NCBI GenBank assembly: GCA_947452415.1
Contig: CANGCT010000023.1
Coordinates: 1-33,259, forward strand
DNA: 33,259 bases
Source: Flavobacteriaceae bacterium
GTDB lineage: Bacteria > Bacteroidota > Bacteroidia > Flavobacteriales > Flavobacteriaceae
Direction: 5' to 3'
The position numbers and the translations under genes were made by a program. Below, in pieces: positions 25,533 to 33,259 of this stretch (position 1 is the first letter of the stretch; every line of letters starts with the position of its first letter). The notes beneath the pieces were generated by a model. That model made no database searches. It was not told where the DNA came from and saw nothing but the letters and a program-made list of their open reading frames with translations.

Positions 25533-27379
25533 TGGACGAAAATCTTAAGAAAATATTTCCTTTTATAAAACCTTATAAATTCCATGTGGTGTGGAATGTG
25601 GTTTACAATATTTTATATGCCTTGTTTAGTACGTTGTCTTTCATCGCTTTGATTCCAATGATGCAAGTATTGTTTGCACAAGCAGAAAAAATATCCAAAA
25701 AACCAACTTTTACAACCCTTTGGGAAATACCAAAGTTTACAAAACAATACCTCTATTACAACATAACAGAATTAGAAAAAAATAATGGCCCACAATATGC
25801 CTTACTTCTAGTTGTTTCGCTAATAATAATTACTTTCTTGCTTAAAAATTTATTTAATTATTTAGCATCTAATCATTTAATGCATTTAAAAAATGGTGTA
25901 TTAAAAGATTTACGAAACACGATGTACAATAAAATCATCGATTTGCCAATATCCTTTTATTCTGAAAAAAGAAAAGGAGATATAATGGCTAGGATGCTAG
26001 GAGATGTTGGAGAAGTTCAAAATTCGTTTTTTTCCATCTTAGAATTGATTGTAAAAGAACCAATGACTATTATTTTCACAATAGCAGCTATGTTTTCCAT
26101 TAGTGTGAAACTTACCATTTTTGTATTTATTTTCATTCCTATATCGGGGTATATTATTTCATTAATTGGCAAATCTTTGAAATCTAAATCTCAAAAACTA
26201 CAATACGAAGGAGGTTATTTAATCTCCATTGTAGAAGAAAGTCTTTCTGGATTAAAAGTAGTTAAAAGTTATAATGCCGAAAATAGTTTTAAGAAAAGAT
26301 TCAATGATTCGGTAGATAGATTATTGAAATTATCCAACAGCATTGGAAGAAAGAACAATTTAGCCTCACCATTTAGTGAATTTATGGGAATTATTGTAAT
26401 TGCCGTACTGTTATGGTTTGGTGGAAATATGGTTCTTGTAGACACGCTTCCTAACGGAAAAGCAATCTTAGAAGGCGCACAATTTTTAGCCTACATGGGA
26501 CTGGCCTACAATATCTTAACTCCTGCAAAATCCATTTCAAAAGCAACCTATTCGGTAAAAAGTGGGATGGCAGCAGCGCAACGTGTTTTTGAAGTTTTAG
26601 AAGTTGAAAATGCTATTACCGATAAACCAAATGCTATTGTAAAAGCATCTTTTGATACCGAAATTACTATTGAAAATATTAATTTCAAATACGAAGAAGA
26701 AAACGTTTTAAAGAATTTTTCTTTACACGTTCCTAAAGGAAAAACGGTTGCATTGGTAGGACAATCCGGTAGCGGAAAAAGTACAATAGCCAATTTGTTA
26801 ACTCGTTTTTATGATGTTCAAGAAGGAACTATTAAAATTGATGGCACCAACATTAAAGACATGACAATGAATTCTCTTCGTCACTTATTAGGTTTAGTGA
26901 CGCAAGATTCGATTCTTTTTAACGATACTATCAAAAATAATATTCTTATCGGAAAAGAAAATGCTACCGATGAAGAAATCTTAGATGCATTGAAAGTGGC
27001 TAACGCTTATGAATTTGTTCAAGAGTTACCGAATGGTATCTATACTAACATTGGTGATGCTGGAAACAAACTTTCGGGTGGACAAAAGCAACGATTGAAC
27101 ATTGCCCGAGCAGTATTGAAAAATCCACCAATTATGATTTTGGACGAAGCCACTTCGGCATTGGATACCGAAAGCGAAAAATTCGTTCAGGTGGCGTTAG
27201 AAAATATGATGCAAAACAGAACTTCTATTGTGATTGCGCACCGACTTTCTACCATCCAAAAAGCAGATCAAATAGTGGTAATGCACCGTGGAGAGATTGT
27301 AGAGCAAGGAACCCACGACGAATTATTAACCCTAAACGGAACCTATTCTAAATTAGTGATGATGCAAAGTTTTGAATAA
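25532..27379 (+). CDS. ABC exporter half-transporter (MsbA/lipid-type)
   Basis: The 615-residue protein fuses a six-helix TM domain (hydrophobic stretches near 17-38, 88-110, 170-220 and 285-300) to an ABC ATPase. Seen: Walker A GQSGSGKST (about 409-417), the Q-loop in GLVTQDSILFND, signature LSGGQKQRLN (about 512), Walker B IMILDEATSALD, and the switch H in IAHRLSTI. It works as a dimer and exports lipids or other amphiphiles from the inner membrane; the MsbA-like arrangement suggests a lipid or LPS precursor, but the substrate is not certain. It begins on the last base of the mutase stop codon, and the DUF2971 gene starts directly after its stop. Confidence 0.92.
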   Translation: MDENLKKIFPFIKPYKFHVVWNVVYNILYALFSTLSFIALIPMMQVLFAQAEKISKKPTFTTLWEIPKFTKQYLYYNITELEKNNGPQYALLLVVSLIIITFLLKNLFNYLASNHLMHLKNGVLKDLRNTMYNKIIDLPISFYSEKRKGDIMARMLGDVGEVQNSFFSILELIVKEPMTIIFTIAAMFSISVKLTIFVFIFIPISGYIISLIGKSLKSKSQKLQYEGGYLISIVEESLSGLKVVKSYNAENSFKKRFNDSVDRLLKLSNSIGRKNNLASPFSEFMGIIVIAVLLWFGGNMVLVDTLPNGKAILEGAQFLAYMGLAYNILTPAKSISKATYSVKSGMAAAQRVFEVLEVENAITDKPNAIVKASFDTEITIENINFKYEEENVLKNFSLHVPKGKTVALVGQSGSGKSTIANLLTRFYDVQEGTIKIDGTNIKDMTMNSLRHLLGLVTQDSILFNDTIKNNILIGKENATDEEILDALKVANAYEFVQELPNGIYTNIGDAGNKLSGGQKQRLNIARAVLKNPPIMILDEATSALDTESEKFVQVALENMMQNRTSIVIAHRLSTIQKADQIVVMHRGEIVEQGTHDELLTLNGTYSKLVMMQSFE

Positions 27380-28081
27380 ATGTATACTAACAATCCAAAT
27401 ATTACACTTCCTGAAGACCCAAACACCATAGTATGGAAATATTTAGATTTATCTAAATTTTTGGATTTACTGATTTCAAAAAAATTATTCATGTCCCGTT
27501 CGGATAAATTTGAAGACCAATACGAAGGGACTTTTAGCGAACCTACATTTGAAGAAATCAAAAAATTATCGGTAAACAATCCAGAATTTTTAGATTTCTA
27601 CAAATCCCACCGGGAGAAAGTGGTTGTGAGTAGTTGGCACATTAACGAATATGAATCATTTGCCATGTGGCAAATGTTCACCCAAAACAGTGAAGGTTTG
27701 GCAATTCAATCTACCATTGGAAGGTTGCAAAAAGCACTGCAAACGGAAAAGGAATTTAATCAATATATAGGCGAAGTAAATTATATTGATTACAAAAAAG
27801 AATACATTCCATTTGACGATATGTTTTTTCCGTTTTTGTTCAAACGAAAAAGTTTTCAATACGAAAGAGAAGTTCGGATTTTATCGGATTTACAGGATAA
27901 AGACATAAAGATCAACGATGGATTGAAGATTAACGTAGATCTCAACCAATTGATTGAGAAAATCTACATCCATCCAAAATCAGAAAATTGGTATAAGAAA
28001 TTAGTTATCGAGTTGGTTTCGAAATTGGATTTTGATTTTGAAATAGAAAAATCCGATTTGGAAAGTGACATTTTAATTTAG
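27380..28081 (+). CDS. DUF2971 protein
   Basis: The 233-residue soluble protein matches DUF2971: an N-terminal YLDLSKFLDLLISKKLFMSRSDKFEDQYEG (a conserved LxFxxxxxFxDxxEG-like pattern), VSSWHINEYESFAMWQMF near 95-111, and KRKSFQYEREVRIL near 155-168. The conserved W, E and R residues suggest an active site, but the reaction is unknown. Members are scattered in bacteria, sometimes near defence or mobile genes; here the context is ordinary. The ATG directly follows the ABC transporter stop (TAAATG), so it is probably translated from the same mRNA. Its stop overlaps the stop of the convergent lipoprotein gene by four bases. Confidence 0.8.
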   Translation: MYTNNPNITLPEDPNTIVWKYLDLSKFLDLLISKKLFMSRSDKFEDQYEGTFSEPTFEEIKKLSVNNPEFLDFYKSHREKVVVSSWHINEYESFAMWQMFTQNSEGLAIQSTIGRLQKALQTEKEFNQYIGEVNYIDYKKEYIPFDDMFFPFLFKRKSFQYEREVRILSDLQDKDIKINDGLKINVDLNQLIEKIYIHPKSENWYKKLVIELVSKLDFDFEIEKSDLESDILI

Positions 28082-28812
28082 TTCACCGGAAAGTATTCCT
28101 GCACTTTCCATTCTTTTGAAAGTAAATCTAAATAGTTATAATGCACTTTGTCGTCTTTATCAAAAGCCCCATTTTTATTGATGTCTTCAATCGTTCTGAA
28201 ATACAATCTAGAGGTAGATTCCATACAATTCCAATTGATTAATTCCTGAAAATCTTGTGATAATTTAGTAAAATTAGATCCATTAATGGCACTAATATAA
28301 AGCGTCTTAATATCGTTACTGTCCATTTTTCCGTCCTTGTTGGTATCGGCATCGGCTAGAGTATAAACCAAAAATTGTTTCTTAGTTTTATCGGCAATAT
28401 TCTTTAAATAAGTGGCAGTTTCAATTAAAATTTGCTTATCCGTTAAGGCTTTTATAGAATCTTTTCCAATTTCTTGAAATTTTATATTTTGCAAATAACC
28501 GGTAATTTCAAATTCTCTATTATCGGAAACTGCAAAACTTTGTTGCGATTCGCCTTTTGAAGAAAAAGAATCGTAAGCAACATTTTTATCTCTACTATAA
28601 ATACTCAAATCACCTATTGGATGGATAAGAATATTGGTTCCGCTGAAATTAATTGGTAAATCGGCTACTTTTATAGAAGATGCATCCGTTTTGGCAACTG
28701 GTTTATCTTTAGCATTGGTATCGTAAGAAACCTTTGGAGTTTCTTTTTCTTGTTTGCAACTCACTAAAAGTACAACAACAGAAAGGAAGATATATTTAGA
28801 TATGTTTTTCAT
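28078..28812 (-). CDS. Lipoprotein with two EF-hand-like calcium loops
   Basis: The 244-residue protein from ATG at 28812 starts MKNISKYIFLSVVVLLVSC, a lipoprotein signal with lipid-bearing C19. An ATG seven codons upstream (28833) fits less well. The body is hydrophilic and contains two loops of the EF-hand/dockerin form DxNxDGxxDxxD: DTNKDGKMDSND (residues 156-167) and DINKNGAFDKDD (210-221). These probably bind Ca2+. No other domain is recognised. It is the last gene of the minus-strand cluster with the M23 peptidase and the TonB receptor, 33 bases after the receptor stop, so it may be an associated outer-membrane lipoprotein. Function is not known. Confidence 0.8.
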   Translation of the reverse strand: MKNISKYIFLSVVVLLVSCKQEKETPKVSYDTNAKDKPVAKTDASSIKVADLPINFSGTNILIHPIGDLSIYSRDKNVAYDSFSSKGESQQSFAVSDNREFEITGYLQNIKFQEIGKDSIKALTDKQILIETATYLKNIADKTKKQFLVYTLADADTNKDGKMDSNDIKTLYISAINGSNFTKLSQDFQELINWNCMESTSRLYFRTIEDINKNGAFDKDDKVHYNYLDLLSKEWKVQEYFPVN

Positions 28813-28845
28813 TGGAAACTTGTTTAATTTCAAATTAAGTGGAAT

Positions 28846-31356
28846 TTACAATCTCGCGGTAAATTTTATATTAAAAACTCGTGTCGTCATGTAATTTGGA
28901 ATTCCGTATTGGCTTTTAGAATAGGCATCACGAACCCAAGTATTGGTAATTGCATTTTGGTTATTGAACAAATTATAAATTTCAAAACCAAGAGACAAAT
29001 CATTGAATTTTTTTAACCAATGTCCTTCAGGACGTTCGTTATTTTTTTCGGTAAATAAATAGGAGAATCCAACATCGGCACGACGGTAATCCCGCAAACG
29101 ACTTTGGTATTGGTATGCATCTGCATAGGATGGTGATCCTCCGGGCAAACCAGTATTATAAGTTAAATTCAAATACAATTTCACGTTGGGAATGTTGGGC
29201 ATATAATCTTGAAATAAGATTCCGAATTTCAAACGTTGGTCTGTAGGTCGTGCAATATAACCTCTTCCATCTTGGTTTTCTTCGGTTTTCATGTATCCGA
29301 AACTAAACCAAGATTCGGTTCCAGGAACGAAGGCGCCATTCAATCTACAATCAAATCCGTAAGCATAGGCTACAGCATCATTATTAGCTCGGTACCTAAT
29401 TCTTACGTTTTCTAAAGTGTAGGTATTTACATCACTCATTGTTTTATAATAGGCCTCACTTACCAACTTGAATGGTCGGTTCCACATCTTAAAATTATAG
29501 TCGTTGCTTAATACAAAATGTATTGATTTTTGTGCTTTCACATTCGGATTTACTACTCCATATTGATCGCGTAATTCTCTGTAAAATGGTGGTTGGTAAT
29601 AAAATCCTGTTGAAAAACGGAAAAGCATGTCTTTTTTCCAATCGGGTTTAAGTGAAACTTGAGCCCTTGGACTAAAAACGGTTTGGCTTTTGGCATCCGT
29701 AATTGCATCACCAGAAACCAACCAATTTTGTGCTCTAACTCCTGCATTTAACCACAATTGGTTGTCGCCCAAATTAGTTTTAGTACTCCATTGGGCATAA
29801 CCCGAAAATCTATTGATGTTAACAAAATTCAACGCGCGCACATTTTGATAAGGAGTTAAAGGGCCTGAATACGCTGGCGGATAAGGATCGTCTCTTGGGG
29901 GAACACTTGGCGGATTCACATTAAACCCCGAATCGTTAATAGCTTCCCATTCTACAATGCGGTCACGAATACTTTCGTGGGTGTATTTCAGTCCCCATTC
30001 TATTTGGAATTTCTTCTTAAAGTTATGATTTCCTTTTACTTCCCCATTTAAAATTAAAGCATCCAAATCGTTTCGTGCATGATTCAATTGCGAACCAATA
30101 GCACGATTGTACGTTACATTTCCAAAAGTTTCCGAACCAATATTGGTATCCACTTCGCCTAAATAATAAGCTGCATCAATATCATAATGTTCTTGTTCTT
30201 GGGTATGGTAAGCCGAAGCAATAAACTTATAAGTACTCGTTTCGTTAGCAATATAATTGCTTTTGAATGCACCAAAATAAGTTTGGTATTGATCCTTTTC
30301 TTGCCCTTCATAAAAAACTTGAAGCGCAATAGGATTACTCAATGTTCCAAAATTGGTTTGGCGTGTTAAGGGTTGGTAACTGTATTTGTTTTGTGAGATA
30401 TTTCCTAAGAAACTAAATTGGATTTTTTTATTGGCATTGAAATTAATATTCGTTTGAATATCCGCAAATGTAGGTTTGTAATTGGATTGTGTTTCTTGGC
30501 TGTTTACCAAAAGTGAATTATTGCGATAGCGAATTCCTGTAATAGCACTCCATTTTTTATTTTTAGAAATTCCTTCGGCAGAAACACTTCCTCCTAGCAT
30601 ACTGGCTTCCATAGAGGTTCCAAATTTGGTTGGTTTTCTATAGGTAATATCCAAAACCGAGGACATTTTATCTCCATATTTAGATTGAAAACCTCCTGCG
30701 GAAAAATCAATATTCTGAATTAAATCGGTATTAGTAAAACTCAATCCTTCCTGTTGGCCAGAGCGCACTAAAAACGGACGGTAAATTTCAATTTCATTTA
30801 CATAAACTAAATTCTCGTCGTAATTTCCACCGCGAACCGAATATTGCGAACTTAATTCGGTATTGGAAGTTACTCCCTGCAAGGTTTTAATAATGCCTTC
30901 TACCCCACCCGACAAACTAGGAATTTTTCGAACCACATCCGTATCAATACTAATAATTCCTTGTACCCGTTTTCTGCTACTAGTAATTACAACGTCTTCT
31001 AGTTGTGCATTTTTACTGTTCATTATTGGATTGTAATCTAAAACTTCCTTGGGTTTTAATTGAAAAGTAGCAGTTATACTTTTTAATGAAACATGGGTAT
31101 AAACCAAAACAACTTTTTGGCCGGAAGGGATTTCTATTACGTAAAAACCATTAGTATTAGTTACCGAGGATTTACTTTGGTAACTGACATTAACACCTTC
31201 AACTGGATTTTTATTTTCATCTAAAACGATGCCGGTAACTTTTGCATTTTGAGCAACTACCACTGCATTCATTAGAAAAAAAAGAAGAGCTAAAACTTTG
31301 TTTCTTGTTTTCAAAAGGATTGTATTATTTTTGACTTCTATTAAATTGCGTTTCAA
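28846..31356 (-). CDS. TonB-dependent receptor with CarboxypepD_reg-like N-domain
   Basis: The 836-residue outer-membrane protein has a signal sequence (hydrophobic core LALLFFLMNAVVVAQ, residues 22-36), a CarboxypepD_reg-like domain (NAKVTGIVLDENKNPVEGVNVSYQS, about 37-115), a TonB plug domain (EDVVITSSRKR, VEGIIKTLQGV, YSVRGGNYDENLVYVNEIEIY, about 120-240), and a 22-strand-type beta barrel with a typical C-terminal strand. Such receptors import nutrients using energy from TonB. At 836 residues it is shorter than SusC, and no SusD partner is next to it, so glycan import is less likely; the ligand is unknown. The ATG at 31356 gives a long N-region before the signal core and overlaps the M23 gene by 32 bases; a TTG start further in cannot be excluded. 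Confidence 0.9.
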   Translation of the reverse strand: MKRNLIEVKNNTILLKTRNKVLALLFFLMNAVVVAQNAKVTGIVLDENKNPVEGVNVSYQSKSSVTNTNGFYVIEIPSGQKVVLVYTHVSLKSITATFQLKPKEVLDYNPIMNSKNAQLEDVVITSSRKRVQGIISIDTDVVRKIPSLSGGVEGIIKTLQGVTSNTELSSQYSVRGGNYDENLVYVNEIEIYRPFLVRSGQQEGLSFTNTDLIQNIDFSAGGFQSKYGDKMSSVLDITYRKPTKFGTSMEASMLGGSVSAEGISKNKKWSAITGIRYRNNSLLVNSQETQSNYKPTFADIQTNINFNANKKIQFSFLGNISQNKYSYQPLTRQTNFGTLSNPIALQVFYEGQEKDQYQTYFGAFKSNYIANETSTYKFIASAYHTQEQEHYDIDAAYYLGEVDTNIGSETFGNVTYNRAIGSQLNHARNDLDALILNGEVKGNHNFKKKFQIEWGLKYTHESIRDRIVEWEAINDSGFNVNPPSVPPRDDPYPPAYSGPLTPYQNVRALNFVNINRFSGYAQWSTKTNLGDNQLWLNAGVRAQNWLVSGDAITDAKSQTVFSPRAQVSLKPDWKKDMLFRFSTGFYYQPPFYRELRDQYGVVNPNVKAQKSIHFVLSNDYNFKMWNRPFKLVSEAYYKTMSDVNTYTLENVRIRYRANNDAVAYAYGFDCRLNGAFVPGTESWFSFGYMKTEENQDGRGYIARPTDQRLKFGILFQDYMPNIPNVKLYLNLTYNTGLPGGSPSYADAYQYQSRLRDYRRADVGFSYLFTEKNNERPEGHWLKKFNDLSLGFEIYNLFNNQNAITNTWVRDAYSKSQYGIPNYMTTRVFNIKFTARL

Positions 31357-33013
31357 AGATAGTAGAATTTCCTACATTATCAGTAACTATCACTTTCAAT
31401 TTATTGGTGCCTTCTAGCAACAGATTATCTTTGAAAACATGGGTAATCTTATTTAGTTTTGGCTCGTATTCAAACAAAACCCAAACATCATTAAGGTAAC
31501 CATTGTAGGTTTTTACACCCGATAAATCATCTGAAATAGTGAGACTAACACTTTTTTGACTAGTAATCCATTTGTCTTCTATACTTTTTGCAATTTTAAT
31601 AGTTGGTGCAATGGTATCTTTCATCAAAGCGAACTGTCCTAAAGTTTTAGATTTACATGAAAACGTAGTACCTGCTAGTTTTGTTGCATTGAATGCCCAT
31701 TTTTTTCCATTGAAAGAAGCAAGAAACATTTTTTTCTTCTCCTCCTCAGTAGAAACTGCATCTTCAACAGTTATTGTGAAATTAGAATTTGCAGGAACTG
31801 TGTCGTCGTGCAGGTACAAAACGTTGTTTTTTACATCAAAATTCAAATAAAAATCGTCATAAAAAGTTCCTGCAGGAAAGTAAACCGAAAAATTGTCTTT
31901 TTCAAAATTGGCATCTACTTTAGCCTTCACAAAATATTTAGTGGGTTTTATAGGGTTCAATATCTTTGCTGCTTGGTTAGAATACTGAATAGGAATAGAA
32001 ATAGTGGTTTTATTCTGAAAAAAATCAGAAACTTCTATACGTTGCACCCCAGTGAAATTCGGAATTACATTATAAACTCCGTTATCCACATTTTGATAGA
32101 TATTACTCCAATTATAAGGGTATTTCATAAAAAATTTCTGAACCCTTTGGTGTGTTTTTTTATACCTATAATAATCAATGAAGGCATTCACATAGCGGGC
32201 TTCATCAAAAACCATTTGATCAAATTCATAACCAAAAATTGGAGTTCCGTTAGAAATTAATTGGGTTTTAAAAGTTCCATTGGCATTATACGAAACATCA
32301 TCCCAATCTACAGCATTAATTCCAAAGCCTATTCTGCCTGTTGCTACTACTTTTTCAGAAAGATAAGTGCCGTCTTTTTGCAAAGACAAATTCAAAATTA
32401 CAGGAATTTTAGATTCATTAGCTGTAGAGCTGGCATCTATTGGATAAACTAAAAGAGAAGAAATAATAGGTTTTTTTGTGTCTTTTAAATCCAATCCAAA
32501 AAAAAGTGGATTGATAATTTTTTCCGTTTTATTATCTCTAAATTCAAAATGTAAATGTGGACCTTCTGATCCACCAGTATTTCCAGACAAAGCAATTATT
32601 TGGCCTTTTTTTATTGGTAATTCATTTGGTTTAAAAAAAGCCTCAATCTCATAACTCTTTCCAGAATATTGCAATTCTTCAATTTTATCTTGTATGGCAC
32701 CAATTGCTTTTTGCAAATGCCCATAAACCGTAGTATAGCCGTTAGGATGGGTAATATAAATTGCTTTTCCATAACCTACAGTTGAAATTTTTATGCGAGA
32801 AACATAACCTTCAGCTGCAGTATGTACATTAAGTCCTTCCCGTTGATTGGTTTTAAAATCAAAACCAGCATGAAAATGATTTGGACGGAGTTCTCCAAAA
32901 TTACCCGATAATTCCATAGGAATTTCTAAAGGTAAGGTAAAAAAATCTTTAGGATATTGATTTTGACCCAAACACGCTATCGATACTAAAAAAAAATAAG
33001 GTAAATATCTCAT
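31325..33013 (-). CDS. M23 family (LytM) metallopeptidase
   Basis: The 562-residue exported protein has a signal peptide (MRYLPYFFLVSIACLGQ, residues 1-17) followed by an M23 domain. Metal ligands are visible: H48 and D52 in HFHAGFDF, H99 in YGHL, and H153/H155 in GPHLHFEFR. The domain should cut peptide cross-bridges in peptidoglycan. About 380 residues of beta-rich sequence follow, with no named family; they may be Ig-like modules for wall or protein binding. The domain order, M23 first with a long C-terminal region, is usual in Bacteroidota. It is the first gene of a cluster with a TonB receptor and a lipoprotein. No full promoter consensus was seen upstream. Confidence 0.9.
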   Translation of the reverse strand: MRYLPYFFLVSIACLGQNQYPKDFFTLPLEIPMELSGNFGELRPNHFHAGFDFKTNQREGLNVHTAAEGYVSRIKISTVGYGKAIYITHPNGYTTVYGHLQKAIGAIQDKIEELQYSGKSYEIEAFFKPNELPIKKGQIIALSGNTGGSEGPHLHFEFRDNKTEKIINPLFFGLDLKDTKKPIISSLLVYPIDASSTANESKIPVILNLSLQKDGTYLSEKVVATGRIGFGINAVDWDDVSYNANGTFKTQLISNGTPIFGYEFDQMVFDEARYVNAFIDYYRYKKTHQRVQKFFMKYPYNWSNIYQNVDNGVYNVIPNFTGVQRIEVSDFFQNKTTISIPIQYSNQAAKILNPIKPTKYFVKAKVDANFEKDNFSVYFPAGTFYDDFYLNFDVKNNVLYLHDDTVPANSNFTITVEDAVSTEEEKKKMFLASFNGKKWAFNATKLAGTTFSCKSKTLGQFALMKDTIAPTIKIAKSIEDKWITSQKSVSLTISDDLSGVKTYNGYLNDVWVLFEYEPKLNKITHVFKDNLLLEGTNKLKVIVTDNVGNSTIFETQFNRSQK

Positions 33014-33146
33014 AGAATAGGTTTTTTGCTAAATTAATAAATACTTAAGATATAAAAAAATATTCAAAAAAAGTAAATTTTAACTGTCTATTTTACAAAA
33101 AGTTATCTATTAATTTAAAAATAATTTTTTTTTTTCGTAAAAAATA

Positions 33147-33177
33147 TTGCTTTAATAGATTAGGAATTATAAATTTG
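33147..33177 (+). promoter_or_regulatory. Promoter of the rightmost partial gene
   Basis: TTG (33147-33149) is followed after 20 bases by TAAATTTG (33170-33177), a full match. Transcription would start near 33184, about 22 nt before the ATG at 33206. Confidence 0.7.
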
Positions 33178-33205
33178 TAAGATTAAGTATAGAATACTGT
33201 TATAG

Positions 33206-33259
33206 ATGAGTGAAATTACAGAAATAATGGATACTCTTGAAAATAAAATTCAAAAATTA
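33206..33259 (+). CDS. Start of a coiled-coil protein gene (partial)
   Basis: Eighteen codons are visible (MSEITEIMDTLENKIQKL), with hydrophobic residues at heptad positions, as at the start of a coiled coil. The gene runs off the right edge. Its promoter and close ATG support a real start. From memory, flavobacterial genes with this N-terminus precede zapA and rny near an M23 peptidase gene and may be involved in cell division, but this cannot be tested here. Confidence 0.6.
   Translation, partial: MSEITEIMDTLENKIQKL

Noticed and set aside
31808..32260. 150-codon plus-strand open frame
   Set aside because: It is antisense to the M23 peptidase gene, low-complexity I/F/K/N-rich, as expected from the reverse strand of AT-rich coding DNA.

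Overview
The window comes from a low-GC Bacteroidota chromosome, most likely a Flavobacterium-type member of the Flavobacteriaceae. The evidence is a pair of type IX secretion (T9SS) cargo proteins, a fused SecDF, a short GyrB, an alternative GlmU-like protein, a TonB receptor with a CarboxypepD_reg-like N-domain, and repeated promoter elements of the form TTG-N18-20-TAnnTTTG. Such promoters are characteristic of Bacteroidota. Almost everything looks like ordinary core chromosome. No tRNA, rRNA, CRISPR array, insertion sequence or prophage was seen, and no gene-free stretch exceeds 300 bases.

Layout. 1-5486 is a cell-surface region: the 3' end of a repeat-rich adhesin with a type A T9SS tail, a small exported repeat protein of the DUF6150/Septknot type, an S1/P1-type zinc nuclease, and a 1100-residue secreted protein with a type B T9SS tail. 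5739-21400 is mostly minus-strand housekeeping: an aspartate-type aminotransferase, SecDF, a gyrB/outer-membrane-protein/mdh operon, a lytic transglycosylase, an alpha/beta hydrolase, MtaB, an AAA ATPase with a DUF4143 region, a GlmU-like protein and ribosomal protein L31 type B. Two small plus-strand genes (a degenerate GNAT and an orphan) sit at 16237-16987. 21624-28081 runs on the plus strand: a DUF4199 membrane protein with a GT2 glycosyltransferase, an ORF6N protein, a probable structured RNA, then a tightly packed phosphosugar mutase / ABC exporter / DUF2971 unit. 28078-33013 is a minus-strand envelope operon (M23 peptidase, TonB receptor, EF-hand-like lipoprotein). A divergent gene begins at 33206.

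The most interesting non-coding signals are three. First, upstream of the DUF4143 ATPase lie three copies of a 17-bp site in alternating orientation at exactly 33-bp intervals; two of them form a 50-bp near-perfect palindrome (19722-19805). Second, a structured element just upstream of the phosphosugar mutase (23712-23786) resembles a dispersed flavobacterial RNA family. Third, a 15-bp-arm palindrome lies inside the ORF6N coding sequence. The ATPase array is the best candidate for an undescribed regulatory system, with the ATPase's own winged-helix region as a possible binder. All functional assignments come from reading motifs; no database search was run.
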